From Cryptomeria japonica (lineage: Eukaryota > Streptophyta > Pinopsida > Cupressales > Cupressaceae): a stretch of 64,000 nt of DNA. Every line of letters begins with the position of its first letter. Position 1 is the stretch's first letter. This document shows, piece after piece, positions 12,256 to 23,883 of this stretch. Made by a program: the position numbers and the translations under genes. The notes under the pieces are model-generated. The model had not been told where the DNA came from. It was given only the letters and a program-made list of their open reading frames with translations, and ran no database searches. The DNA lies in contig NC_081414.1 of the NCBI RefSeq assembly GCF_030272615.1, positions 335,525,427 through 335,589,426 on the forward strand, given 5' to 3'.

Positions 12256-12776
12256 TATCAATATAGAGCTCGCAGTGAAAGATAAACTAGATGGATAATG
12301 TCAAGGGGTTGGAATTGACACGACACAAAAGGCTTAAGAGATGACTTAAGTGATCGAAAATGGGTGATTGAAAATCACCATCAAAATAGAACAAAAGGAA
12401 TGCAAAATAAAAAAGGACCTAGGGTTTAAGGTTTTGAACCTAAAAGCCTTCAACATGTAGAAGATAAACCCTAAACAAATTAGTGGGAAAAATCAAAAGG
12501 CACTCCAACATAATTCATACTACACATTCACAATTGATTGTGAAGACAAATGAATGCACCATAGACACATCTGTTCATATAAGTAAACACATAAAATAAG
12601 AGACAATTTGAACTTTCTTGTAGTCATTTCATTCAACTCAATTGTGTATACAATTTCGTAAAGAAGTAAAGAGTATGCAACTATCTTCTATTATCAAAAA
12701 TATCAAACATAATACTTTCTACCCACCAAAGAGAATTTTTAGAACAACTTGTAGATGGCCTCAAGTGAATTCCTTT
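12256..12776. other. leader remnant, no gene
   Basis: AT-rich sequence lies between the primer site and the 3' end of family-1 copy B. A segment at about 12325-12355 (GGCTTAAGAGATGACTTAAG) closely resembles one at about 26410 and, more weakly, one near 28490. This suggests a shared repeat family. Confidence 0.4.
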
Positions 12777-15700
12777 TTATAATAGAAAAGGAGCCAAACA
12801 AGGTTTGGGCCATCTACACATTTTTAAAAATATCATTAGCCTCAACCAGAATATGGTCTTCATAAGAAATAATTTTTCCTTTTGAAAGAATTCAGTGCAA
12901 GTCTTTATATGCTTTTCATAAGCTTTAGTAGCCACCAAAGAATTTTGTCTATTTAGGAACCTTACATTGAACTCCATTTGTGACATTCCTTCTAGCTACT
13001 TATGAAGGTTTTCTTCTACTTTGTTAGCATCATCAAATACTTCATTCATTGTGCCATGGAGAAATACTTTCCCAAGATCTTCTTTCCACTCAGCTTCATT
13101 TTTATCTTCTCATGTGTCCTTGAAAAATACTAGTGGTTGTGTTCCTTGTAGTTTATTGAATTTTTTCAAAGATTTCCCTAGCCGCTCATGATATTTTTTA
13201 TGTTCATTCAAAAATAGATCAATCTTTGACAATATAGCCTTTGTCTCATCCATTATAGTTACTAATTTCAATTGAACATCATTATCAAAATGACTTCCAT
13301 TTTGTTCAAAATTTTGTAACAATTCTTGCTTTCTCTTTATGTACCTCTGAGTCAATTTCAATCCAAACTTGAACTTCCTTTGTCTTTTGACAAGATTAGA
13401 AATATATTGATGCCTATTCCACATTCTTTCGAAATGAGGTAGCATTCGTGCAAATTTATCTTCGATCAACTTCTGAGCCATTTTGAACTTATAAATTTTG
13501 AGATTATTACTAAGCCTTTGAGTTTCCTCTTGAGCCTTGGCCAATCATCTTTCTGCTTCTATCCTATTTTCCTTCTCAATGGTTAGGTCAATCTTCAATT
13601 GAGTAGCGTGATGCTCTGTAGATAATAGAAGACCTTGTTGTGTAGAGGTGGTTAATCTCTCATTTAGCTCACAATTCTTCTGATCCAACTCCTCATTCTT
13701 AGCTATGAGCTTCTGTACTGCAGTCCTGGTAAATAATGTAGTATTTAAATTCAAATCTGCAACCTATTTTGTTGTTACATCTTCTACCCTGTAAACCATA
13801 AATTGCCCCAAAATATGTGGTGGATCGGCAATGGTGATAGGCCTCTTGTCAGGTGGATACAAACACCATATAGCCAACACTTTGTCACTAGGCCTAAAAT
13901 ATGAACCATAACACAGCTTATCTATTCATTCATCACTTAACTTCAGATCCAAACCTTGATATCTCCTGAGATTTTCAAAGGCAATGGAAGAGGACATATC
14001 TATCCCTAGAAGGAGCATACATCCCTCTTCTTTTAGCAATTATCTTCCCTTCTCTGGGGTCATGTCCTTTCTTTCTTCATGGACTCTTCCCAAAATTGTT
14101 TGACAACGTCATCTATTTTTTCTGAGGGCACATCATGAGTTATTTAATTCAATTTACTTTCCATGAATTTATTAATAAACACTTTGAACTCACTTGTATT
14201 GATGAAATCATCATCAGATACAAACTTCTTGGAAGCCAAATCTTTGACTTCATCTACTAAGAAATTGGCAATTTCAACATTGTCGTCATCTTGATCATTT
14301 GGGGGCTGGTAAGCTCACATATGCACTTTCATTTGTTGCATAACCTCTTCCTATTCCTCATGGGGTGCTACACTTTCTCCCACATCTTTTGATACTTCCA
14401 ATAATACTGATGGAGCAGGAGACATTTGAGCTAAAAGAGAAATATCCCTATGTCCTTGCACCATGATGGATAAGATAGTGAACAAAGATGGAGAAATGAT
14501 TGGCACATTTGATGTCAATCTAGATTCATGTTGGAGTAACAACTCCATTCTTTTGACTTTATCATTGACATATACAAATGCACCCTTGTATGTAGGGTCA
14601 GCCAACTTTCTTGCTTTCTCAGCTTGTCGGATTCTTATCCATGCATTAATCCTTTCCACAGTGGGCTCATAAGTGGGACAATTCCTTGTTAGTTCCTCTT
14701 TGAGTACAAATGTGTGACTATATGCACCCAAACTTACACAACTTCTTGAAAATGTGATGTATCCTTTTGGATCAAATTTTTGGCCCTCTGAATGTAGGGT
14801 ACCTAACTTATAGCTATCCAAGAGATTGATGGCTTTTGCAAAGCTAGTTGATGAAGAAACCTGAAAATCTCCAATATGAAGATAAGAAGGGATAAAAGAA
14901 GCCTTATGTGACTTATCAAAAGGAGCATCTTCCCCACACATTTGTCTGATTATTTCTAGATATGCCAATCTATCAGGAACTATCAAAGGCATCAAATGTG
15001 GTTGTCCCTCAAATCCATAGATTCTTATGTAAGTATGCTTCTCTATGATGTACCAATCACCCCAATTATGGTTTATTTTAACCTTTACCTCATGTTCCCT
15101 TCCTTTAGGCCTCAAGAACTTCATGATTTTATCTGATAGCCTTGGAGGGTTATGACCAAATAAACCATACCAGTTTTGAACATAATGCTCCTCAAAACAA
15201 AAATATTGGGCAGGCATAAAACTACAGTCCCAAATAGATTTCCACAACTACATGGGCCACCTTTCTCCATCATCATCAAATTCCTTAATGCACAAAACAT
15301 TACTCCATAATCTATTTCTCTATCCAAAAAATAATAGCATATGCATCAATAAGGAATACTATTTGAATGTGACAGTTGAGCTATCCCTTTGGATATAGAT
15401 TAGGGCATTGTGAATCCCTTCTTCTACAAAGTGAGGATAGTCAAAAGATATAATTTTAAAATTGCTTTGGACATCACAAATCAACACCGTAAGTACCTCA
15501 GGCATGTGTAACTTTCCCTCAAAACCAAGCACTTGACACACAACATAATAAGTCATCTGAAAATACTTGTGAAACAACTCAACACTATAAGGAAGTAAGT
15601 CTATTTTGTCAAAATTTTGAAAAATTTTACCCAACTTGGGCCTTTGAAGTGCTAGCCACTTTCTCCTATAAATCCCCTCGACACTCTGGTATTCTTCTTT

Positions 15701-16041
15701 CAAGCTACCTAGGCTGATAACCATGTCATTACCTACTACATCTTCCATGTCAAACACTTGAAAAATAGTGGCTTTACTGATTTCAACCAGGTTCCTGTAG
15801 ATTGATTGAATGTACCTTGTATTGGGATTGTATTTCTTTGCAATTACTCTAATCAAGTCCACATTTACAAAGACATTTGGGACTACCAATCAAGCTAACC
15901 CTAGCCTCCATGGATTAAACTTAGGCACTTCTCTATTTTATTTCATGTAAAAATATTTGATGATATGGCCTGTAAATGAGATATAAGCTTCTTAAGAATT
16001 CCTCTATGAGTCGTGAAATCTATTTGCATGCCCTATAGTTC
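12777..16041 (-). pseudogene. family-1 large protein, copy B
   Basis: Minus-strand homologue of copy A, in several frames. At 15359-15895 there is a segment with LVVPNVFVNVD, KKYNPNTRY and FDYPHFVEEGIHNAL; then a decayed YSLLMHMLLFF and LWKSIWD stretch (15240-15360). A 298-codon open block (14351-15247) has KINHNWGDWYIIEKH, YIRIYGFEGQPHLMP and DRLAYLEIIRQM. A decayed AIWCLYPPDKRP segment (about 13750-13900) precedes a Lys/Glu-rich coiled-coil tail (12777-13754). The order matches copy A (HNWGSW, AFLEIMHQL, VIWCLHRVTKRP). The upstream end is cut at 16041 by the 16042-23534 element. It is broken by stops and frameshifts; function unknown. Confidence 0.7.
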
Positions 16042-17160
16042 TGATGAATACTAAGAGGCAGGGGTGAATTAGTATACCCAATAATTTTACCAAACACTTA
16101 AGCAATTTTACTATAGACCGGTATAGCCCTTTAAATAGTAAACCGATTAAAACACAAACAAGCCAAATAGAAACTAAAGCATTCACCCACAATAACACAA
16201 TCAACATAACACAAGATATTTTGACGTGGAAACCCAAATGGGAAAAACCATAGTGAGTAAAACTCACAAGTCGACTATCTACAGAATAACAACCAGACCG
16301 ATTAAGGCCTTATAATGTTCTTCACCAGAACATATCCTGTTAGGAATCTTGATCTTTGTTAGGAGATAAGTCCTGTTAAAGACTACCTTGTTAAAGGATT
16401 TTAGATCCACAACTGTGAACCACCTTGTTAGAGGATTTAGAATAGGCTTAACTGAGCCTACCCGGTTAAGGGTTTCTAACTTGTCGAAGAGATTAGTAAT
16501 CAACAAGTAAGTGATCTATAAAGTAGCACAAAATACTTAGTTAGATCCTTGATAGCTCTCTGTTAATGCATTCTAGCATTACTTCAGTCTTCTATCCTTC
16601 GCACATTCAATTTTTGTAGCAAGATACCTTCTTGCAAAGACCTAATCTTCTTATGCAACACTCTCAAAACCCTAGACATGATGTCCTCATATATGAATCT
16701 AATTTCATGTCGGTCCAATGAGATTAGACTACAATTTCCTAGGTACAATGCATCTAGATACAATTTATAACATAACACAAAATCACCGCATCGGTGTTGG
16801 TGGATGATAACTCGTCAGACTTTACAAGTTTGCCGGTTAACAAAACACAGTATACCAATTACTAGTTTACAATTAAAGACTGGTAAACTAGAACATAGTG
16901 TTCCGATCTTAAAAAAGATTGGTTGCTGCTTGGGGTCCTCATACCGCTTGAAGTCCTGGTACTGCTTGAGGTCCTTGGTCATTCTTTGACCGGTAAGCTC
17001 CTTCTACAAACATCGATAGTCTTCAACAAACAAAGACTATGCATACAATGGCATATAATACCGGTTTGAACAATACATCACATACTACCTGTTGGGAATA
17101 ACTCAATAATTGTGTGTCCATCAATGACAATCACAACTAAACATCATCAACATGCCAACA
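16042..17160 (-). repeat. 3' LTR of the 7.5-kb element
   Basis: In minus orientation it starts TGTTGGCATGTTGATG and ends TATTCATCA. It is close to the partner at 22453-23534. It is about 37 bp longer, largely because a short CTTGAGGTCCT-type unit is repeated near 16930-16975. Confidence 0.9.
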
Positions 17161-17175
17161 ATCTCCCCCTTTAGC
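17161..17175 (-). promoter_or_regulatory. polypurine tract
   Basis: On the minus strand GCTAAAGGGGGAGAT immediately precedes the 3' LTR. This is the expected primer site for plus-strand DNA synthesis. Confidence 0.8.
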
Positions 17176-18235
17176 ATTGATGACAACACTTATGGAAATT
17201 TGACATCTAAGTGCTTACAAAACAAAAATGATGCCATAATCAAATTACTCCCCCTAAGCATATACACTACTCCCTTTGCCAAAATTACAAGCATGTACTA
17301 CTTCCATTTGCATAAAATTTTCACAATACCACTCCCCCTTTGCCAACAATGACAAATTAATGCATGTAAAACTTTTCAAAAATGAATTTAAAGTTTTTCT
17401 AAAATTTCTTCATGTCTGTAGACTGAGTATTTAGGAGTGAGGCAACAATTTCACTCTGAGTCTTCATCTGGAATGCTAATTCCTCCATGGCATCAATAGT
17501 GCTCAATTCCCGAGTGACAATAATGGCATCCATGTTTAGAAAGCACTTCTGAAGAATCTGCAACTTAGGTAACAAAAACAACTAAAGCTTCTGCAGATCT
17601 TGAGTCCACTTGCAGATCTCTGAATCAACCCTGGCAATCTATTGCCTCTAAGTCTGTATAACCTGCACATACACTGTGAAGGAATCATATGGCACTTTGA
17701 AGTTTGATAAATACTGCTTTCACTCTGATTGAAGTTAACCTTTCTTCTTCAGAGCATTATCACATAATAGATCGGGTTGGCATATTTTGCTCAAAAGTTT
17801 TTGTCCTTTGGCCATTGCCAGATTGATATCATCTTTATGATGGATTAGCTTGGCTCTGTCTTCATTGAATTGCTTCACCAATGCAACTTTTAGTGCCTTT
17901 GCATGCTTTTTCTTTGTAGTAGCTTCAACTGGACCAATGAGGAATCAGTACCGGAAAGATTAGTAATGGGGACTAAGGTTGAAAGAGTATCAATAACAAC
18001 TTGAATAACATCTTTTTCTTTCTTCCTTCTTAGTTCCTCCAATATTTCTTGTGCAAGTTGAATACTTCTAAGTAGCTCATTTTCATCTACAGATTTGGTG
18101 AGACAGGCAAGAGTCAATTCATTATGATCGGTGGGATCAACCTGTTTGGCTTGAACTTGATCTTCGGTTGCCTTGGGAGTCTCAAAAGTCTGTCCACCTT
18201 CCTTTTCTTTGATCACCTCTTGTCTCTTCTTCTCC

Positions 18236-18600
18236 TGCTCTTCTTTCTCCTTAGCCTCCTTGTCGGCCTTCTCTTTTTCCTCTTTCTCCTTCTCCAGTTT
18301 CTCCTTCTCTGCCTTCTCCTTCTCCACTTTCTCCTTCTCCGCTTTCTCCTTCTCTGCTTTCTCTTTCTCTGCTTTTTCGTTCTCCACTTTCTCCTTCTCC
18401 TCTTTTTCCTTCTCCATTCTCTCCTTCTCTGCTTTCTCCTTCTCCGCTTTCTTTTTCTCCACTTTCTCTTTCTCTGCTTTTTCTTTCTCAGCTTTCTCTT
18501 TTCTGCTTTCTCTTTCTCTACTTTCTCCTTCTTCGCTTTCTCTTTTTTCTCTTTCTCTTTCTCCACTTTTTCTTTCTCCGCTTTCTCCTTTTCAGTTGTC
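18236..18600 (-). repeat. coding minisatellite for KEKAEKEK repeats
   Basis: About twenty imperfect copies of an 18-bp-class unit (CTTCTCCGCTTTCTCCTT on the plus strand) encode alternating Lys/Glu on the minus strand in the ORF2 frame. The plus-strand Ser/Phe-rich and the Arg/Lys-rich frames here are shadows of the same repeat. Such sequence is expected to form a single charged alpha helix. Confidence 0.85.
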
Positions 18601-19137
18601 TTTATCAACATTCTCCTTATTTGCTACCTCTAATTTAGTACCTTCAACATCTAATGCATCCATATCAATAGGGTCATTTTGCTCAATTACTCTTTCTCCC
18701 TGATCATTGAAGGTTTCATCGGGTTTTGATTTTGATAGGTCAAGCTCTTGCTCATCCTGTCAATTTGCTTCAGATACCTTATGCATCTTGACAACTTCTT
18801 GAGCCTGCAGATGAGTGTCTTTTTCTACTTTAGAGATTTTACCTCCAAGTAACCGAAGTCTTCTCTTTCTCATGAAAAAGTTGCCTTTGTACCAATCAAG
18901 AAGCTCAAATAATTCAGAGTTGGAAGCATCTGGGAAATATTGAGCAAAAAATTGCTCTCTAATTGTTTTCTCCTTTTCAATGACAATGTGCCATTTATTA
19001 TCCAAAGAATCATACAAAGAATTAGAAACTATATTCTTAATGTCGATTGGAGACCGATCATTATCACATAAATACTTAATGAGTTCTTGCTCTACCTCTT
19101 GCTTTTCAGTATCATTAAGATCATCAAAATAATCTTT

Positions 19138-19241
19138 TAGATCATCAATAAGTTTCCTTCTAATATTCTTTATAATCCTTTGATAATGTTAGATCATCAA
19201 TAAGTTTCCTTCTAATATTCTTTATAATCCTTTGATAATGT
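19138..19241. repeat. exact 52-bp tandem duplication
   Basis: The segment beginning TAGATCATCAATAAG and ending TTGATAATGT occurs twice head to tail (19138-19189, 19190-19241) with no differences seen. Since 52 is not a multiple of three it breaks ORF2. Frames on either side join if one copy is disregarded, so the duplication postdates the coding constraint. Confidence 0.92.
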
Positions 19242-21103
19242 GTCATAGGCTTGTAAGAAGCAACATGTATATTTACCGGTGTAGAGGTTGCAGGTACATT
19301 ACCAGTTAGCTTGGTCTTCTTTCTAGATATTTCAACTTTCGATTCAGTGTCTTCTGAATCTTGTGCTCCGTTCTTGGTTCTCTTCTTCCTCTCAAATACC
19401 TTTGGTGGAATAGCCTCCAATTTCTTCTTGGCTGGTGACCTCTTGGTCACTTTTAGACTAGCAGCAGATGTAACTAGTGCCAATACCGATGTCACAACTT
19501 TCCTCTTCTTCTGCTTTGGTACTTTAGTAGGATAAACCCTCTCAAAGTAGGTATTGGTCCTTTTCTTCTTTGAATCAAGTGGTGAGGCAAGTAGGGAAGA
19601 GGCATACCCAGTGAGTATATCATTCACCACTTCATAGCCTATAGGCTCAACTTCATCTTTTCTTGGCTCAACCGCTTCCATTATGCACTGATCCACTTTC
19701 ATCATGAAACAAATATCATCTTCATACTTCTTAACCAGGTCACCTGATATCCTTGTTCTCTAGTTCTTCTTCAATATAAACTCATCAAAATACCTATTTA
19801 GAGTCTCTGGATAAGTAGATCCCACTACTTGCAAAATCTCCTTGATTTGTCTTGAAACCGGTAGGTCACTCGACCATTGAACATCACCAACTCCCAGAAA
19901 ATACCCTTGAAAGTAGAAAAATAACTTGACAAGTAGTTGACCAAATTTGAACCTTAGTGTCTTGTCCTCTTTGATGGATTTCAAATTCTCCATGAGTTTT
20001 TTTTGCATATAGGTACACAAGTCGTATTTTGCATCATCCTTGATCATCCGATAAGCTGCATGCATCGCAGCGGTAGGGACATAGTTCATTCTGCTAGCAT
20101 AGAATACTCTATACCCGATCACCATGCATGCATACTTCACCAAGTCATCTCTTATGGTGTTGATAGTCATTTCCCTCTTGTCGCTCACAGAACCGGTGAG
20201 CTCTGTCACTTTGGATTTTGTGATATTACAAAGAACAGGGACTTCTCCAATATTGCAGAAACCAATCACGACTAGGATTGCCTCAGGTGTGATATCATGG
20301 GTTCGCTCAAGATACATCTTGTCACCATGAACCCTACTAAGAATAATCCTTATATGATCTTTTGTGAATTCCTTGAGGAAATATACTGCATTGTGGAATT
20401 TCTTCTTCTCGATCACGCTTTACTCTAGTTTAATCTTCTTATCTCTTCCACAGAACAAAGTCAACTGGGAGTGAATCACTAGAGACCCTAGGTCTTCTAG
20501 TTTGCAATCAATGTAACCAAAAACATCCCCTTCGACAATGACTCTGGCAGGAATTTGAGATAGGGCATTGTATTTCAACTTCTTCCTAAGAGATTCAGAT
20601 GACACCTCAGGTGCAGAAGAACTAGAAGAGACTTTGGGTGTAGAAGCCATGTCTAAATAATGCTGAATGATAAGTATGATTCGATGAAAAATACCTTTTC
20701 ACTCTGAACTAGGGTTCATCGATGTCGAGCACAACACACTTCTCCAAAAGCTTGCTTTGCCACTTTGACCTCCACTCTAGATAACTTGAAATAACTGTTG
20801 ATTCTTGCACAAGATTTATTCTTCGATTGCAAGATTGATCACTTTTGTTGCTTTGCTCAAGTTAGAAAAATGCTTCTTCGAAAATAGGTAAGTAAAAATG
20901 ACTACAAAAATTGCCTTTATACATGCTCCTACCTACCATAATAAATGCATCACTGTTAGGGTACAAACCCTAATTTTACCTTTTACCACTTTATTTCTTC
21001 TGTCGGTCAACAGGTAACCAATACCAATAAAAGCACTTTATTGATATACTCTGGGGGTTCAAAACATTGTTACCAATATGTTCCCCCTTAAGCTTTTTGA
21101 AGC

Positions 21104-22414
21104 TCAATTTGCCGATTTAGGGGTCTCTACACTGGGTGCAGAAACCGGTACATCTTGTGGCTTCTCTTCAGATTTCTTTTTCCAAATTTTATCCATATCA
21201 GCCTGAATGGTTTCAACATCAACCTTTCCTTTACCTTCTGGGTTGACCGGTTTGTCTTCCGATGGATTCTGTCTCAGTTTGCATGCTCTGGCAAGATGTC
21301 CTAGTTTGTGACAATGATAGCATACCAAGTTCTCTCCATGGTCCGGTATTCACCTTTCCATTCTTTCTCCTACATGTTGCAACAGTGTGACCGCTACCAC
21401 GACAGATCACACTGGTTGCTCTCCAATCATTTGTCACTCCATAACCATTTGACCTATGGTCATAGGTTGTATACTAGTTTGGGTTCTAGTTCATAAGAGG
21501 TTCTTGGACAACTCCTTTTGATCTCAGTGCATAACCTCCAGAGTTGTTCATAACCGATCTGCACTCAAAGGATCTATGCCCAAACTTGTTGCATGCATAA
21601 CAATGACCATTAAATATACCAGTTCTAGCCTTATGGTCATACACATTGTTTTGCATGCAAGGGAAATTATTATAAGTCTTTCTCCTACATACATTGGTAG
21701 TATGTCCTTCCTTATGACAGTTAAAGCATACAAGTTTGAACTTTGACTTACTTTTTCTTTTTCTATTGTTCTCAGGTACCGGTTTCTCTTTTGGTGCATC
21801 AATCTTGGTTCCAAAGGATTCACCTTCCTCACAAGCAGAGAAACCAAGTCCAGTGGTATCCTTTGATGGCTTCATTGATTCCAGCTTTTGGTCCAACTTT
21901 GCAGCACTCTGGTTGAACTTTGCAAGTATCTCCTTCATCTCAACATGTTCTTTGGAAATAGCTTCTTTGGTCTTCTTGAGGGTTTCATTCTGAGAAATGG
22001 TTGCATTGAGTTCTCCTTGCATTTCTTATTTCTCTTCCTTACCCTCTTGCAGATAAGTGGTAATGGTACCAATTTCTTGTTTCAACTTAAAGATCTCGTG
22101 CTCCTTGTCCTTAACTAGATCCTCAACTTTCTTCGGTTTTCCAGTTCCTGACTCATCCTAATGGTCAGTCCTTCCATCTCCCTTCTTAGGTTAGTTTTGG
22201 ACTCATTCAATTTCTCCACTTCTTCGACTAGGGCATCCATGTCTGCTTCATCAGAAGAGTTGTTTTCAGTAATTTCCAGCATTTGGTCAGCAAGTTCTCT
22301 TCTTTTGGCTAAAGAGGCTTTATACTTGACCTTAAGTTCACCATAGGCTCTCTTAGATTCAGCCAAATGGTGAGTGAGTTCCCTCATGCTGTATTCCCCC
22401 ATATATCCTTTCAT
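21104..22414 (-). pseudogene. ORF1 of the 7.5-kb element: coiled coil and CCHC knuckles (Gag-like)
   Basis: The frame begins at ATG 22414, about 25 bp after the primer site. The first 200-odd residues are coiled-coil-like (ELTHHLAESKRAYGELKVKY; EEVEKLNESKTNLRREMEGL). CCHC knuckles follow: CFNCHKEGHTTNVC, CYACNKFGHRSFEC, one that has lost its first Cys (VICRGSGHTVATC) and CYHCHKLGHLARAC. All keep C-x2-C-x4-H-x4-C except the third. The frame ends near 21104 in a Lys-rich tail. It carries one or two frameshifts and a TAA stop. In known elements knuckles bind genomic RNA. No UBN2 or capsid domain is recognisable upstream, which is unusual for a Copia Gag. The equivalent frame at 32340-33295 has the same plan. 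Confidence 0.75.
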
Positions 22415-22438
22415 GTGGTTAGACTTAAAGAAAGGTTG

Positions 22439-22450
22439 GCTCTGATACCA
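22439..22450 (-). promoter_or_regulatory. primer binding site TGGTATCAGAGC
   Basis: A perfect initiator-Met type primer site on the minus strand, two bases after the end of the 5' LTR at 22453. Confidence 0.9.
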
Positions 22451-22452
22451 AT

Positions 22453-23534
22453 TGATGAATACTAAGAGGGGTGAATTAGTATACCCAATAATTTTACCAA
22501 ACACTTAAGCAATTTTACTATAGACCGGTATATCCCTTTAAACATTAAACCGGTTAAAACACAAACAAGCCAAATAGCAAATAAAGCATTCACCCACAAT
22601 AACACAATCACCATAACACACAATATTTTGATGTGGAAACCCAAATGGGAAAAACCATGGTGAGTAAAACTCACAAGTCTACTATCTGCAGAATAACAAC
22701 CAGGCCGGTTAAGGCCTTACAATGTTCTTCACCAGAACAAATCCTATTAGGAATCCTGATCTTTGTTAGGAGATAAGTCTTGTTAAAGGATTTCAGATCC
22801 ACAATTGTGAACCACCTTGTTAGAGGATTTAGAACAGGCTTAATTGAGCCTACCCGGTTAAGGGTTTCTAACTTGTCGAAGAGATTAGTAATCAACAAGT
22901 AAGTGATCTAGAAAGTAGCACAAAATGCTTAGTTAGATCCTTGATAGCTCTCTGTTAATGCATTCTAGCATTAATTCAGTCTTCTATCCTTCGCACATTC
23001 AATTTCTATCATGAGGTACCTTCTTGCAAAGACCTAATCTTCTTACACAACACTCTCAAAACCCTAGACATGATGTCCTCATATATGAATTTGATTTCAT
23101 GTCGGTCCAATGAGATTAGACTATAATTTCCTAGGTACAGTGCATCTAGACACAATTTGTAACATGACACAAAATCACCGCATCAGTGTCCGTGGATGAT
23201 AATTCATCACACTTTACAAGTTTTCCAGTTAATAAAACACAATATACCGATTATCGGTTTACAAACAAAGACTGGTAAACTAGAACATAGTGTTCCGATC
23301 TTAAAAAAGATTGGCTGCCGCTTGGGGTCCTCGTACCACTTGAGGTCCTCGATCATGCTTTGACCGGTAAGCTCCTTCTACAAACATCGATAGTCTTCAA
23401 CAAACAAAGACTATGCATACAATGGCATATAATATCGGTTTGAACAATACATCACATACTATCAGTTGAGAATAACTCAATAAGTGTGTGTTCATCAATG
23501 ACAATCACAATTGAACATCATCAAAATGCCAACA
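22453..23534 (-). repeat. 5' LTR of the 7.5-kb element
   Basis: Partner of 16042-17160 with the same ends (minus: TGTTGGCATTTTGATG to TATTCATCA). Its minus-strand 3' end carries AATTCACCCCTCTTAG, a C-rich tract also seen near the ends of the LTRs at 8059, 10817 and 54720. This suggests related lineages. Confidence 0.9.
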
Positions 23535-23539
23535 AGTTG

Positions 23540-23883
23540 TTGGTCTTTGAGAAGACCCTGACAATTGAGCAATTAGGTCATCGCAGAGGTGGGCATGTGT
23601 AGGATAATGTGGGGCCAAAAAGTGGTGATATTATGATTAAAGTCCTGATTGATAGGTTGATTGAAAAATATCTATAAATTTCAAACAATATTATATTTTT
23701 TAAATCTGAAACATGTGTCACATTCTATTCTTTTTATATGATAGGATTTTAAAAAAATTGAATTTCATAAAATTTTGACCAAGTTATAGTGGTGAGACAT
23801 ACGATTTTTATATATTTAAAAATTTGTAGTAAAAAAATCATAATTAATTATTTATTTCAAAAAAATATAAGAAAATATGTTTC
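23540..23883. other. AT-rich flank, no gene
   Basis: Short stretch between the 7.5-kb element and the next solo LTR. Nothing is recognisable in it. Confidence 0.5.

Larger units (their letters stand above)
17399..20650 (-). pseudogene. ORF2 of the 7.5-kb element: conserved domain plus Lys/Glu repeat
   Basis: The frame starts at a genuine ATG (20650; MASTPKVSSSSS). Its core lies at 19760-20416: DITPEAILVVIGF, TELTGSVSDKREMTIN, YRVFYASRMNYVPTAAMHAA, KYDLCTYMQKKL. The homologous frame at 31236-31709 has the matching NLTGVTSDRRELSIN, YKIYFKNREGSTSAIAVYVA and VFDLCELLKDQL. Downstream come a basic, possibly nuclear-localising cluster (PKQKKRKVV), a segment with FFAQYFPDASNSELFELLDW, a KEKAEKEK repeat of about 100 residues, and a C-terminal tail to 17399. 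One frameshift is explained by the 52-bp tandem duplication at 19138-19241; others and several stops remain. I do not recognise the family. It is neither RT nor integrase, and it sits where pol would be. Confidence 0.65.
16042..23534 (-). mobile_element. pol-less two-ORF LTR retrotransposon (7.5 kb)
   Basis: LTRs of 1,119 bp (16042-17160) and 1,082 bp (22453-23534) enclose 5.3 kb. The flanks are AGTTC (16037-16041) and AGTTG (23535-23539), a target duplication with one change. On the minus strand TGGTATCAGAGC (22439-22450) follows the 5' LTR and the purine tract GCTAAAGGGGGAGAT (17161-17175) precedes the 3' LTR. The interior encodes ORF1 (coiled coil plus CCHC knuckles) and ORF2 (an unfamiliar conserved domain, basic cluster and Lys/Glu repeat). 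I find no protease, integrase, RT or RNase H, so it was non-autonomous. It inserted beside family-1 copy B. The element at 28960-34662 shares the plan. Confidence 0.88.

Noticed and set aside
18213-18611. Arg/Lys-rich minus-strand frame
   Set aside because: It is the alternate frame of the same minisatellite; the Lys/Glu frame joins to ORF2 sequence on both sides and this one does not.
18124-18703. Two long plus-strand Ser/Phe/Leu-rich frames
   Set aside because: They are shadows of the minus-strand KEKAEKEK minisatellite; the repeat unit keeps every frame open.
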